In this document: piece by piece, positions 1-8,152 of the stretch | Position numbering within the stretch: position 1 is the first letter of the stretch | Layout of the letters: each line of letters starts with the position of its first letter | NCBI GenBank assembly: GCA_006503475.1 | Contig: RSEH01000318.1 | Span: 1 to 48,875, forward strand | Source: Stentor roeselii | Taxonomy: Eukaryota; Ciliophora; Heterotrichea; Heterotrichida; Stentoridae | Reading direction: 5' to 3' | Length of the DNA: 48,875 bases | Position numbers and translations under genes: made by a program | Notes under the pieces: generated by a model | Databases searched by the model: none | Told to the model about the DNA's origin: nothing | Seen by the model: the letters and a program-made list of their open reading frames with translations, nothing else

Positions 1-1
1 A

Positions 2-1096
2 ACATCCAGCAATGAGACTACAAACAACAACAGTAATCAAACCTCAAACAATGAAACAAACATAAATAATGAGACAAATACTTCAAATCAAACAACTGAC
101 ACCAATCAAACCTCTTCTGAGAATCAAACATCGACCGAAAATAATCAGACTGATAATTCAACTGAAGGAAATCAAACAGATGCCAATCAAACTTCTTCAA
201 ATAATCAAACTTCTAACAATAATACAGTTGAAAATAATGAAGACAATAATCAAACAAGTGATAATAATGAAAATCAAAACAATTCTAATAACCAGTCCAC
301 ATCTAGCAATGAAACAAGTACAAATCAAACAAATAATAATAATCAAACTGGTGGCTTTAATGATACCTCGAATCCTTCGAATGATACATCGACGAATGGT
401 TCATCGAATCACTCGAGTGACAATAATCAAAGTAATGGTTCGAATGAAACTTCAAATACTTCAAATGATACATCAAATACTTCGAATGAAACATCGACGA
501 ATGGTTCATCGAACCACTCAGATGATAATGTAACAGAATCCAACCAAACTAGTTCAAATAATTCAGAAACTTCCAGTGGAAACCATTCTACAGAGAACGG
601 GACTTCAAACAGCTCAAATTCTTCAGAACAATCTGAAACAAACCAAAGTAGTTCAAGTAACTCAACCAGCAACGATTCAGCTTCTTCTAACAACACAAAC
701 AACGAAAATCCCTCAAACAATGCATCAAGCGAATCAAATAACACTGACCAAGGATCCTCAAACACTTCAGTGAATACAAATTCATCAAGTTCAAACCAAA
801 CAACTAATTCATCCGATGTTAAAAATGAAACCTCGTCCAATCCTGCAACAACAGAATGTGAATGCAAGGAAAGAGTAAAATCATCAGATATTTTCATTAG
901 TTTCAAGCAAGAATCATCTAAAATCGACTCTGCATCCTTAAAAAAATCAATAATTAAAGAGCAAGTGCGATTTGGTAAAGAAATAATTGCAATTCTGGCC
1001 ATTTGTTTACTATTAACAGCGTTAATTCTTCTAATATTCCGACGAAAACAACCAGAAACAAGAGAATCTTTAATTAATAAATTAATGACCTACTAA
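2..1096 (+). CDS. Partial N-glycan-rich type I membrane protein (5' end outside window)
   Basis: The frame is open from base 2 to the TAA at 1094-1096, so about 364 residues of the C-terminal part are present and the start lies upstream of the window. The first ~280 residues consist almost only of Asn, Ser, Thr, Gln, Glu and Asp and carry roughly 50 N-x-S/T sequons (NQT, NET, NDT, NGS, NHS). This looks like a heavily N-glycosylated extracellular stalk. A segment reading SNETSTNGSSNH occurs twice in near-identical form (about 381-425 and 484-528). A short ordered part with an ECEC motif follows, then one hydrophobic span (EIIAILAICLLLTALILLIF), then a cytoplasmic tail starting RRKQ. The topology fits a type I surface protein. 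The ligand-binding or enzymatic head, if any, is missing, so no function is assigned. Confidence 0.85.
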   Translation, partial: TSSNETTNNNSNQTSNNETNINNETNTSNQTTDTNQTSSENQTSTENNQTDNSTEGNQTDANQTSSNNQTSNNNTVENNEDNNQTSDNNENQNNSNNQSTSSNETSTNQTNNNNQTGGFNDTSNPSNDTSTNGSSNHSSDNNQSNGSNETSNTSNDTSNTSNETSTNGSSNHSDDNVTESNQTSSNNSETSSGNHSTENGTSNSSNSSEQSETNQSSSSNSTSNDSASSNNTNNENPSNNASSESNNTDQGSSNTSVNTNSSSSNQTTNSSDVKNETSSNPATTECECKERVKSSDIFISFKQESSKIDSASLKKSIIKEQVRFGKEIIAILAICLLLTALILLIFRRKQPETRESLINKLMTY

Positions 1097-1242
1097 CTCA
1101 AATTCCTTAAAATCCTAAAAATTAATCAAAACTTGATCAAAAATCGAAAAAATCGGAAAAATCACTAAAATAAAAAACCAACCCAATCTAAAACCTCTCA
1201 AATCGGTCACTTCATAATAAACCATCTCAAATAACCTTAAAA
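1097..1242 (+). promoter_or_regulatory. Intergenic region and presumed promoter of the DENN gene
   Basis: The 146 bp between two same-strand genes are rich in A and C and almost free of G on the coding strand. The same composition is seen upstream of other genes here (15,682-15,965 on +; 18,640-18,830 read on -). I see no TATA-box of fixed position or other recognisable element. Confidence 0.35.
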
Positions 1243-3012
1243 ATGGATTCCCACGACCTAGACTTCAACTACTGGAACTCTCGTAAAATAAAAATCGTCG
1301 AAGAATACAACAATTTACGTTCCCTGAAAAATGAACACCAAAAAAAAGTCGAAGAAGAAAAAAAGCAACTCGAAGAAAACCAAAAAAAAATCGCAGAACT
1401 CGAAAAAAAAATTAAAGAAATGACAGACATCGCCGAAGAGACTTCACGAAAATCATTAGCGACGCCGAATACTTCCCTTTGCAAGTCCTCAACTCAGACC
1501 TTCCTTCGTCAAGAAACAAAAGAATTCGGTTTAGAAGTCTTATCAGAAAACAAAGAAATCGAGGCAAAAGAAGACGATAATCTTTTTGAATGTTTTTTCA
1601 CTCTTGGACAAACTTCAGGTTCAAGAGAACCACGAACTCTTTTTTGTTACCCTGAAGAAAACGAGTTTTCAAATGGGCCACAAGCCAGGGTGTTAGCGAA
1701 CTTCGCCTTTCCGACTGAAATCCGAAGAAGTAAGCATAAATTAAAAGAAATCGAGAAAAAACTCAAGGAAATTTTTGATTCACCTTTGAAAAGAGATGGA
1801 AAACACTTTGTTTTTTCTGTTAAAAGTGATGTCGAAAAACCTCCTGCTAAGTATCGAGAAAGAGCGAATTATAAAAAGGATTTGGTTTATTGTTGTTGTG
1901 TTTTTATTGATGAAATCATGGACTCTGTTGATGGGTTTTACATCATTCAGCCTAAGTGCTATTGTCTTGTCAGCTATTTTCCTTGTTTTGAGTTCTTGTT
2001 TGAGCTTTTGTTTTTTTTGATTAGGCAGAAAATTGAGTCGGATAAGGATTTGCTTTATCCAAGTAGTGATCGCCAGTCGGTTAAAACGGATTTTTCTGGG
2101 TTTGACTTGGAGGATCAGAATGAATCGGTGTCGTTTGAGGATAAGAGAAGTTGCTCCCAGATACATACTACTGAAAATGTTTATGACTTGCAGGGACCTA
2201 TACAGAGGATTATGAATCGTGACCCACCTGATGAATTAATTGCCGTTCTTCGACATTTCAAAAACAAAAAAGCAATAACCAAAGACCTAACTTTCCGAAA
2301 TTTCGAAAGTAAACAACTAATGGGTTTCAACTTTCTAGACAGTCTTTACTTCTGCCCAGTGATCTTTTCCCTTCTCCGATACGAGGACTTCTGGTACATA
2401 TTCTGTGCGATTCTTCAAGAAAGTTCAGTAGTATTCAAAGGTAAAAACCTAGACCACATAAGCAGCTGCGTCTTAGGATTCCACGGAATAATCCGTCCTC
2501 TTTACTGGTCCCACGTATTAACTCCAGTCCTCCCTTCCTCATTACTCGACATCCTAGAAGCTCCATTTCCTTTACTTGTGGGTCTTCCATCAGACTCCAA
2601 CTTTCACTTCAGCAAAAAGCACAGTCATTTAATAATCGTCGACCTTGACTGTAAAAACGAGGAAAAAATGATTTCAAAGCCTTTAGCCCAGGACAACTCA
2701 GTACTTCTTCCAAACTACCACAACAAGACACTGCATTACTTATACAACAAGACAAAAAAACTGGAAAATCAAACAGCGATGATCACTGAAATAGTGACTG
2801 AAATAAAAAGTTTCATTTCTAACCATTTCAGCAAACTTCACAATATCAAGACAAACATTCAAGGTCTCGAAAGGGTCGACGAGGCGATTCAGATCCTGAA
2901 AGACCACAGCTTGGAAGACATCGACTTCAAGATGAAGTTTTACAATACCCAGATGAGCATCAACTACATTGAAGACTTTTACCTGCATAAAATCACGAAG
3001 ACCTGCAAATGA
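1243..3012 (+). CDS. DENN-domain protein, probable Rab guanine-nucleotide exchange factor
   Basis: 589 residues, ATG start, TGA stop. Residues ~20-65 form a charged coiled coil (KKVEEEKKQLEENQKKIAEL). A tripartite DENN module follows. The uDENN-like part at ~117-145 has the LFCYPEENEF motif. A cDENN-like start at ~240-260 reads LVSYFPCFEFLFELLFFL. The most diagnostic stretch is at ~378-450: ILQESSVVFKGKNL, then LYWSHVLTPVLPSSLLDI, then LEAPFPLLVGLP, followed by an IIVDLD strand. DENN proteins exchange GDP for GTP on Rab GTPases in membrane traffic. The family assignment rests on these motifs; the partner Rab cannot be read from sequence. The C-terminus (480-589) is helical. The 3' end is convergent with the RING gene, with 4 bp between the stop codons. 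Confidence 0.85.
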   Translation: MDSHDLDFNYWNSRKIKIVEEYNNLRSLKNEHQKKVEEEKKQLEENQKKIAELEKKIKEMTDIAEETSRKSLATPNTSLCKSSTQTFLRQETKEFGLEVLSENKEIEAKEDDNLFECFFTLGQTSGSREPRTLFCYPEENEFSNGPQARVLANFAFPTEIRRSKHKLKEIEKKLKEIFDSPLKRDGKHFVFSVKSDVEKPPAKYRERANYKKDLVYCCCVFIDEIMDSVDGFYIIQPKCYCLVSYFPCFEFLFELLFFLIRQKIESDKDLLYPSSDRQSVKTDFSGFDLEDQNESVSFEDKRSCSQIHTTENVYDLQGPIQRIMNRDPPDELIAVLRHFKNKKAITKDLTFRNFESKQLMGFNFLDSLYFCPVIFSLLRYEDFWYIFCAILQESSVVFKGKNLDHISSCVLGFHGIIRPLYWSHVLTPVLPSSLLDILEAPFPLLVGLPSDSNFHFSKKHSHLIIVDLDCKNEEKMISKPLAQDNSVLLPNYHNKTLHYLYNKTKKLENQTAMITEIVTEIKSFISNHFSKLHNIKTNIQGLERVDEAIQILKDHSLEDIDFKMKFYNTQMSINYIEDFYLHKITKTCK

Positions 3013-3016
3013 TTAG

Positions 3017-3643
3017 CTAAAAGGTCTTTTTAGACTCTTCTAACACTTTTCTTAGAATTTCATCGTCTTCCATTGAGTAGTCCTGAATAGTGAGTACTGT
3101 TAAAGTGTCGTAGTCCATCTTGTGACGTGATTTCAAGTGAACTGATAAGTTTGGACTACGGTAGGAAGGGTCTCCCCAGGGCATCGACGTGCATATCGGG
3201 CAGACTGCCGCTTGTCTTGGGTGCGCTTCGGAATAATGAGAGACTAAACAACCTCTGTCAAGGTTTTTTAAGGAACAACTGGGACAGTTGAAAGTCCATC
3301 GATTTTTTACCTTTTCTTTAGGAAGAAGGACTTTTATATTTAAAGAGTTTTGAGATTTCTTGCATGAGTCGAAATGATTATTCGCTTCTGAACATTGGAT
3401 TTGCTTTTGACAGATGCAGGTTATCAGGGTGTTAGAGATTGAGGATTCTAGGATTTTGTTTAGAGATAGGTCTTCTGGGTATATTGATGAACGGCAGTTT
3501 GGGCAGGATGAGTTCGGGTTTTCACAGAGGATTGTGTTTAGGCAGTCTGCGCAGAAGACCTGCTTGCAGAGGAGATGAGTCACCGGGTTGTTTAGGACTT
3601 GAAAGCATATTTTGCATTTAAAGTCATCAGCTATCTTTTCCAT
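3017..3643 (-). CDS. RNF114/RNF166-type RING - zinc finger - UIM ubiquitin ligase
   Basis: 208 residues, ATG start, TAG stop. The order of parts matches the RNF114/125/138/166 family. There is a RING at residues 10-50 (CKICFQVL...CKQVFCADC...CPNC), a C2HC finger near 75-93, a C2H2-like finger near 118-142, and the family's signature second finger (VCPICTSMPWGDPSYRS then HLKSRH) near 146-175. A C-terminal ubiquitin-interacting helix reads DDEILRKVLEES. The family consists of E3 ligases that bind ubiquitin chains. One oddity: the RING usually has C-x-H before the C-x2-C pair, but here it is C26-K-Q28, so the zinc-binding His is Gln. His23 nearby might replace it, or activity may be weakened. 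The gene is convergent with the DENN gene and 15 bp downstream of the CDC50 stop. Confidence 0.85.
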   Translation of the reverse strand: MEKIADDFKCKICFQVLNNPVTHLLCKQVFCADCLNTILCENPNSSCPNCRSSIYPEDLSLNKILESSISNTLITCICQKQIQCSEANNHFDSCKKSQNSLNIKVLLPKEKVKNRWTFNCPSCSLKNLDRGCLVSHYSEAHPRQAAVCPICTSMPWGDPSYRSPNLSVHLKSRHKMDYDTLTVLTIQDYSMEDDEILRKVLEESKKTF

Positions 3644-3658
3644 TCTTAATAAACTTAT

Positions 3659-4573
3659 CTAGTACTTCCAAGATAATGGATCGCCCTCTACTTTTGGCTT
3701 GTACAGAAGCCAAGTCGTTAAAAAGACCATTCCTCCTAAAATGCAGAAACTTCCAGCTGAAATCAAAATAATCCCTAAAGCCGGGCTTTTTCCTCCAAAA
3801 GCATTAGCATTACTCAAAACAAGATACTTCTTTCCATCCCATTTATGAACCGGGAAATTATCCTCAATAGTAACCTTAACTTTTCCTTTTTTCACATCTT
3901 TTTCAATAATTCCCCAGAGTTTTCTAAAAGTTGAAAAAGGTGAAATTTTCATCCAACTTCTAAATCGATTATCGATATTCATCCATTGTTTTTCCTTATC
4001 ATCGCTATTCTTAAAAATTTCCTTATCAACATCATAAACAATATCATCGTCAGTGATAGTATAATCATCAATCTTAAAAGTATCATTAAAGACACTTCTT
4101 GCAATCATGCCGCAAGGATAAGCCACGTCATCTCCATCAAGATTCTTTTTCGACTGGTCGTAGTATCCTTTGAAGTCTTTGTTGTACTTGGCAGGTTTGC
4201 ATAAGTCAAGTTCTGACTCTAAAGGGTCTCCATTTCTGAGCTGGGTGTAACTTTTGGACCTGACGAAAAGTCGATGATTCTGGTAAAAGTTGGTCAGTTT
4301 GTAGTAAATGAAAACAGGTTCTGGGATCTCTTCGTCGATATCTAGGTAAATCGTGCATTCTCCTTTTGAGTCCTTTTTACAGTTGTCGTAACGTTTTGTT
4401 ACTTCTTTGATGTCTTTCGAAAGAGCGTAGATTGGGAAGCCGAATATGTAAAATACTGAAGCGAGTGTGAAGAAAATGATAAAAATTACCTTTGGAGTGT
4501 AATTTGGCTGGAAGGATGGAATTCGCTGTTGTTTAAAGGCTGTGTCCTTTGGCTTGTTTTTCAGTTCAGACAT
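3659..4573 (-). CDS. CDC50: CDC50/TMEM30 family P4-ATPase flippase beta subunit
   Basis: 304 residues, ATG start, TAG stop, a normal length for the family. It has a short cytosolic N-terminus with the family motif FKQQRIPSFQP, a first membrane span at ~29-51, a long lumenal domain, and a second span at ~265-291. The lumenal domain shows the typical IYYKLTNFYQNHRLFVRS segment, paired cysteines (CKKDSKGEC; CKPAK...YPCG), the N-glycosylation site in RSVFNDTF, and WMKISPFSTFRKLWG. CDC50 proteins are obligate partners of P4-type ATPases. They escort the ATPase from the ER and support phospholipid flipping at Golgi, endosomal and plasma membranes. The 5' flank (4574-4774) is a 200-bp divergent promoter region shared with the hydroxylase gene. 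Confidence 0.92.
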   Translation of the reverse strand: MSELKNKPKDTAFKQQRIPSFQPNYTPKVIFIIFFTLASVFYIFGFPIYALSKDIKEVTKRYDNCKKDSKGECTIYLDIDEEIPEPVFIYYKLTNFYQNHRLFVRSKSYTQLRNGDPLESELDLCKPAKYNKDFKGYYDQSKKNLDGDDVAYPCGMIARSVFNDTFKIDDYTITDDDIVYDVDKEIFKNSDDKEKQWMNIDNRFRSWMKISPFSTFRKLWGIIEKDVKKGKVKVTIEDNFPVHKWDGKKYLVLSNANAFGGKSPALGIILISAGSFCILGGMVFLTTWLLYKPKVEGDPLSWKY

Positions 4574-4774
4574 TTCAAAGAATTATTAAGATTTAATAAG
4601 GAAAGGATTTTTTTTTTTAAATTATTATAAAACTTCACCAGACTTGGAAACTCCTTAATTTTAGAATAGAATCAAATTGTGAATAAGTCTCAGTTTTTAG
4701 GCTATTAGAAAAGTATCAACTAATCATCAAGTTTTTCTCAAATATGGAAATCCTGTGGTTATAATTACTGATCA
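4574..4774. promoter_or_regulatory. Divergent promoter region between CDC50 and the AlkB-type gene
   Basis: About 200 AT-rich bases separate two outward-facing start codons, so they must hold both promoters. A T-run at ~4610-4619 reads as an A-run on the CDC50 strand. No further motif was recognised. Confidence 0.4.
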
Positions 4775-5938
4775 ATGTCTAGAATAATCCTTTTCTCATC
4801 GACCCCTTACTACTTGAACTCAATTATTACATTGTTGCATATTTACATGACTGAGTACTACAACCAGCCTTATTTCGTGATTTGGGTGATTTACAGTCTC
4901 ATTCCCTTCCTGGACCAGATAGTCCCTCCAGACAACACAAATCCCACACCAGAGGAAGAAAAGCTTCTAAAGTCTCAATGGAAATGGAAAATTCCAATAT
5001 ACCTCTTCATATTCATGGAGTGGGTGACTTTACTATGGTCCTTTTCCTACATATCAAGAAATGATTTATCCCTGTTGAACTATTTAGTTTTCGTACTCGC
5101 TCTATCCAACGTGAGCGCGATCGGTTTCCTCTTTTCCCACGAGTTATTCCACAAGAAAGACACCTTAGGCAAAGTAGTAGGAACCTTCGACATGCTAAAA
5201 AACCTTTACATGCATTTTTACTCAGAGCACCTTTACGGCCACCACAAATACGTTTCCACTCCAGAAGACCCAGCAACGGCGGCATTCGGTCAAACTCTCT
5301 ACTCCTTCATCCCCAAATCAATAACAGGCTCATTCAGAAACACTTGGAACCGAGAAGGTCAAAACATGTTAAAACAAAAGAAGAGTTTTTACAGTCTCGA
5401 GAACAAAATGATTCAATGGCTTTTAATCGAAGCAGCTTTCGTCTTCTCTGTTTGGTTCTTCCTTGGAAATAAATGTCTCGGGCTTTTCCTAGCTCAGGCA
5501 TTTTTATCAACCTGCCTGCTGGAAACGATAAATTACATTCGGCACTACGGCCTTCTTCGTAAGAAGATGAAAAACGGTCAATACGAGCCGGTGACGACGA
5601 AACATTCTTGGAACGCGCCTCAGACGGTTCAAAACTGCATCTTGTTGAAACTTCAGAGACATTCTGACCATCATGCAAATGCTTACAAGCCTTATCAGAT
5701 ACTTCAAAGCTGTGAAGACTCTCCCAACCTTCCTTGTGGATACGCAGTTTGTGTCTTGGCAAGTCTTTTCCCATGGGCTTGGTTCAGCATCGTCAACCCT
5801 TTGGCTGAAGCGACGAATAAAACTGGCAAGCCCAGTGAAGAGCAGATGAAGAAAAGCACTGATGCTTTGAAGGTCTGGCTTGTTGCTCAGGTCGTTGTCA
5901 CCAGTGCCGTTTGGGGACTTCTCTCCATTAATGCTTAG
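4775..5938 (+). CDS. AlkB-type integral-membrane di-iron alkane/fatty-acyl hydroxylase
   Basis: 387 residues, ATG start, TAG stop. All histidine clusters of membrane alkane 1-monooxygenases are present and in order: HELFHK at 122-127, EHLYGHH at 151-157, NYIRHYGLLR at ~253-262 and LQRHSDHHANA at ~293-303. Several hydrophobic helices surround them (~15-50, 71-120, 205-250, 320-335). Known members are non-haem di-iron enzymes that hydroxylate the terminal carbon of alkanes or acyl chains, using electrons from rubredoxin. No rubredoxin is fused or adjacent here. The family is mainly bacterial and also occurs in scattered protists and fungi, so transfer is possible. The substrate in a ciliate is unknown; lipid or secondary-metabolite hydroxylation is more likely than alkane growth. 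Confidence 0.88.
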   Translation: MSRIILFSSTPYYLNSIITLLHIYMTEYYNQPYFVIWVIYSLIPFLDQIVPPDNTNPTPEEEKLLKSQWKWKIPIYLFIFMEWVTLLWSFSYISRNDLSLLNYLVFVLALSNVSAIGFLFSHELFHKKDTLGKVVGTFDMLKNLYMHFYSEHLYGHHKYVSTPEDPATAAFGQTLYSFIPKSITGSFRNTWNREGQNMLKQKKSFYSLENKMIQWLLIEAAFVFSVWFFLGNKCLGLFLAQAFLSTCLLETINYIRHYGLLRKKMKNGQYEPVTTKHSWNAPQTVQNCILLKLQRHSDHHANAYKPYQILQSCEDSPNLPCGYAVCVLASLFPWAWFSIVNPLAEATNKTGKPSEEQMKKSTDALKVWLVAQVVVTSAVWGLLSINA

Positions 5939-5939
5939 T

Positions 5940-6146
5940 CTAACTAAATTTGAAGGATTTTAAGGCGAGTTCTGGGTAAGTGCTTGTCGCTGATTTGTAA
6001 ACTTTCATGTTTTCAGAGTTGGGAAGACCGTCTGCTGTGTAGAGGTTTTTATTTTGAAGGTTGAAAATCGTCACTTTTAGAGAGTACCTAGGTTTTTGTT
6101 ACCGTATTCTGAGTGGAGTGGACTGGTAACTGGATTGATATTGCAT
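5940..6146 (-). CDS. Small spliced ORF (63 aa) or 3' exon of the upstream gene
   Basis: After removal of a 15-nt intron (6088-6102) this strand encodes 63 residues from ATG (6146-6144) to TAG (5942-5940). The product begins MQYQSSYQ and ends LALKSFKFS; it matches no family I know. Without splicing the frame hits TAA inside the intron, so the splice is needed for coding. The stop codon lies 1 bp from that of the hydroxylase gene, the usual tight convergent arrangement here. The frame is the same as that of the gene at 6192-7196, separated from it by only one TAA and two more intron-like 15-mers. It could therefore be the last exon of that gene, now cut off. Confidence 0.5.
6088..6102 (-). other. 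15-nt intron
   Basis: On the minus strand this reads GTAACAAAAACCTAG, exactly 15 nt with GTA and AG ends. It carries an in-frame TAA, and its removal joins two open frames. Introns of 15-16 nt are known only from heterotrich ciliates such as Stentor and Blepharisma. Confidence 0.6.
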
Positions 6147-6170
6147 TTGTATTCTTATTATGGGTACCGA

Positions 6171-6185
6171 CTGGGAAGATTTTAC
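6171..6185 (-). other. Candidate 15-nt intron between two ORFs
   Basis: GTAAAATCTTCCCAG on the minus strand is again exactly 15 nt with GTA...AG ends. It lies in the 45 nt between the TAA of the Cys/His-rich gene and the ATG of the small spliced ORF. It would sit in a 5' UTR if the genes are separate, or inside one gene if they are joined. Confidence 0.35.
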
Positions 6186-6191
6186 AGTCTT

Positions 6192-7196
6192 TTAGATATT
6201 GCCTAGGTTTTTTTTACAGATAAAAATGTAGATAAAGTCTTTTGAGTTACGAATGTCGATTATTTTTATTTCTTTTTTTTTTAATATGAAAAATGAGCTG
6301 GAATCGAGAAGGTTCTGGGATTTCAGGAGAAACTTCAAGACTTTAATGTGGCCTTTTCTTGTGGTTAGTTCTTCTTTTGATGAAGTGGTTGTTGAGTAGA
6401 TCCTGTGAAATTGATTACAGATAAATTCAAGATTTTCTTGATGTTTTAAAGTTTTTATCACTTTTGAAGACTCGAGAAAATCGTGAAGGTTATCAATGGT
6501 AAGCTTTCTTGTAACCCATTCGCAGTTGTAAAGAAGCGTCTTGAATAAAAGTTTTCTTTTGAAAAGATGAAGAAAGTAAATATCTTTTAACCCTAATAGC
6601 TTCATAAGTTTTCTTTCAAGAGAACTGATGAAACAACTGGATTTAAATGAAAATTCTTTCAAAAATCTAAGAAAAGCTTCTCTGAATAACATCAGTCTGA
6701 TTTTTAAGTATTGCTCTTCATTCCTTATCTGATCCTTTCCCATTAAAATTTCTGGATTAGTTGTAAGTTTGTATAAAATATTCTGATTGAAAAAATCCCT
6801 CACATTTCGTGAATCCATCACTTTAATAAGTAATTGTTCATCTCCTTTTACTAGAACCTCACAAGGGCCATTAGGATCATTCTTAGTATATCTTTCTCGA
6901 TACTTTTCCAGCTGTTGGTAAACCTTTTCTTCCACTTGTCGCTTCAAGTTGAAGATTTCTTGGAGATATTTACTGAATTTTTTAGTGGAGTGGTTGTAAG
7001 CTTCTTGATAGGTATAGATCCAAGGGTCGATTTCAACACTGAAGTCGTCTCTGGGAACATAAAGCAAAGAATCTTCATGGTGAGAGTTGCACTGGCATTT
7101 ACTTTCGTGATCTTCACAGTGTTTGACTTTGGAGTCACAAAGACAGATATAAATTGCATTCTGATTACACCCAGAGCACAAATAAGAGTTTTCCAT
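6192..7196 (-). CDS. Cys/His-rich N-terminus, helical protein of unknown function
   Basis: 334 residues as read, ATG start, TAA stop. The N-terminal ~45 residues carry a dense Cys/His pattern (CSGCNQNAIYICLC, then CEDHESKCQCNSHH) that resembles a B-box-type zinc-binding module. The rest is predicted helical with charged segments (KRQVEEKVYQQLEKYRERY) and ends in a short hydrophobic strand region. B-box plus kelch proteins are numerous in heterotrichs. This one would be such a protein truncated just where the propeller should start, but I see only a suggestion of that. A 15-mer GTAAAAAAAACCTAG at 6217-6203 could be an intron; removing it changes only five residues near the end because it is in phase and lacks a stop. 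Confidence 0.65.
   Translation of the reverse strand: MENSYLCSGCNQNAIYICLCDSKVKHCEDHESKCQCNSHHEDSLLYVPRDDFSVEIDPWIYTYQEAYNHSTKKFSKYLQEIFNLKRQVEEKVYQQLEKYRERYTKNDPNGPCEVLVKGDEQLLIKVMDSRNVRDFFNQNILYKLTTNPEILMGKDQIRNEEQYLKIRLMLFREAFLRFLKEFSFKSSCFISSLERKLMKLLGLKDIYFLHLFKRKLLFKTLLYNCEWVTRKLTIDNLHDFLESSKVIKTLKHQENLEFICNQFHRIYSTTTSSKEELTTRKGHIKVLKFLLKSQNLLDSSSFFILKKKEIKIIDIRNSKDFIYIFICKKNLGNI
6203..6217 (-). other. Candidate 15-nt intron near the 3' end
   Basis: GTAAAAAAAACCTAG on the minus strand has the length and ends of a heterotrich intron. It shares its last six bases with the intron at 6088-6102. It is in phase and stop-free, so the ORF alone cannot show whether it is removed. Confidence 0.45.
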
Positions 7197-7325
7197 AATA
7201 ACTAATATAATTTCATTAAATCTACTTTTATATTCCTTCTAAACACTGAATCAAATTCTTCTTTCATTCAAATTAATACTCTAATCCTTCAAATCATTCA
7301 ATTAAATTACTAATTCCACAACTTT

Positions 7326-7853
7326 CTATTGTCTTGAGTGTCTCGGTGAGTACAAAGGTGGTAATTTTGCAGGTTTAATAGAAGTAGTTCTTCCTCCCTT
7401 CTTTTTAATATACTCGACATGCGACTTTTTCGAAGTGGCTGAACAAATATCAGGCTTTAAGTACTCAAAGCGAGGCTCGACCTTTCCTTCTTTGACTTCT
7501 CCGAATTTTCTCATAGGAAAAGCTGGAATCATCGGCAGGTCTCTTTTTTTGCTGACCATTTTGTTAAGAGCTTCATTCAAAGTTTGATAAGGCACTGCGA
7601 GCTTTGTTAGTTCTACCAGTCGTTCTTTTTCTTCTTTGTTTTCAGGCAAATCATGAATTTCAACTTGAGGATGGTCTTCTAAAGAGTTCTGTGAAGAGTT
7701 CTGTGATGAGTTATTTGAAATCCCTGGCCTGGTCAAGTGTCCTGTTGGAAGGCGGACTGGAGAACGCTGGCTTGGAGAGTTTTGATAGGATTTTGACTTT
7801 TGTTTCCAGCTTTGGCTTAGGATTATCGATTCGATGTCACTCATGTGATCCAT
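7326..7853 (-). CDS. Hypothetical basic, low-complexity protein
   Basis: 175 residues, ATG start, TAG stop. The first 60 residues are Ser/Gln/Asn/Pro-rich and probably disordered (including SSQNSSQNS). A helical stretch at ~70-105 (KEEKERLVELTKLAVPYQTL) follows, then a basic tail with KKKGGRTTS and a Pro-rich end. No domain was recognised. Its upstream flank faces the spliced + strand gene at 8140. It is a coding prediction only, supported by ORF length and by the neighbours' spacing. Confidence 0.6.
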   Translation of the reverse strand: MDHMSDIESIILSQSWKQKSKSYQNSPSQRSPVRLPTGHLTRPGISNNSSQNSSQNSLEDHPQVEIHDLPENKEEKERLVELTKLAVPYQTLNEALNKMVSKKRDLPMIPAFPMRKFGEVKEGKVEPRFEYLKPDICSATSKKSHVEYIKKKGGRTTSIKPAKLPPLYSPRHSRQ

Positions 7854-7980
7854 GGTTTATTAAATCATGTAAGAATAATTTTGAGATGATTTGTTTGGTT
7901 GAGGATCAGAGCCTTTTAATTATCGAGGATTAGAGAAGGTCTTTAGAATGAAAAAATATTAATGTTACTGAAAATTGATT

Positions 7981-8152
7981 TTTTAATAAACTACTGAGAA
8001 ATTTCTTTATAAAGCTAAAGTCAGCCCTTCCTGAATTTTAAAATCTTTTTAAAATGACTGACCTTTTTTTAATAAACTACTAAGAAATTTCTTTACAAAG
8101 CTAAAATCAGCCCTTCCAGAATTTTAAAATTTTTATAAAATGACTGACCTTT
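7981..8152 (+). repeat. 86-bp tandem duplication of promoter plus start codon
   Basis: Two direct copies (7981-8066 and 8067-8152) match with about six substitutions and no indels that I can see. Each copy contains the same AT-rich flank and the same beginning of a coding sequence, ATGACTGACCTTTT. The second copy leads into the real gene at 8140. In the first copy the frame runs only nine codons before TAA. The duplication therefore left a decoy start codon 86 bp upstream of the functional one. Confidence 0.85.

Noticed and set aside
6192-7196. Kelch domain at the end of the Cys/His-rich protein
   Set aside because: Only one strand-like segment is present before the stop; no blade repeats are visible.
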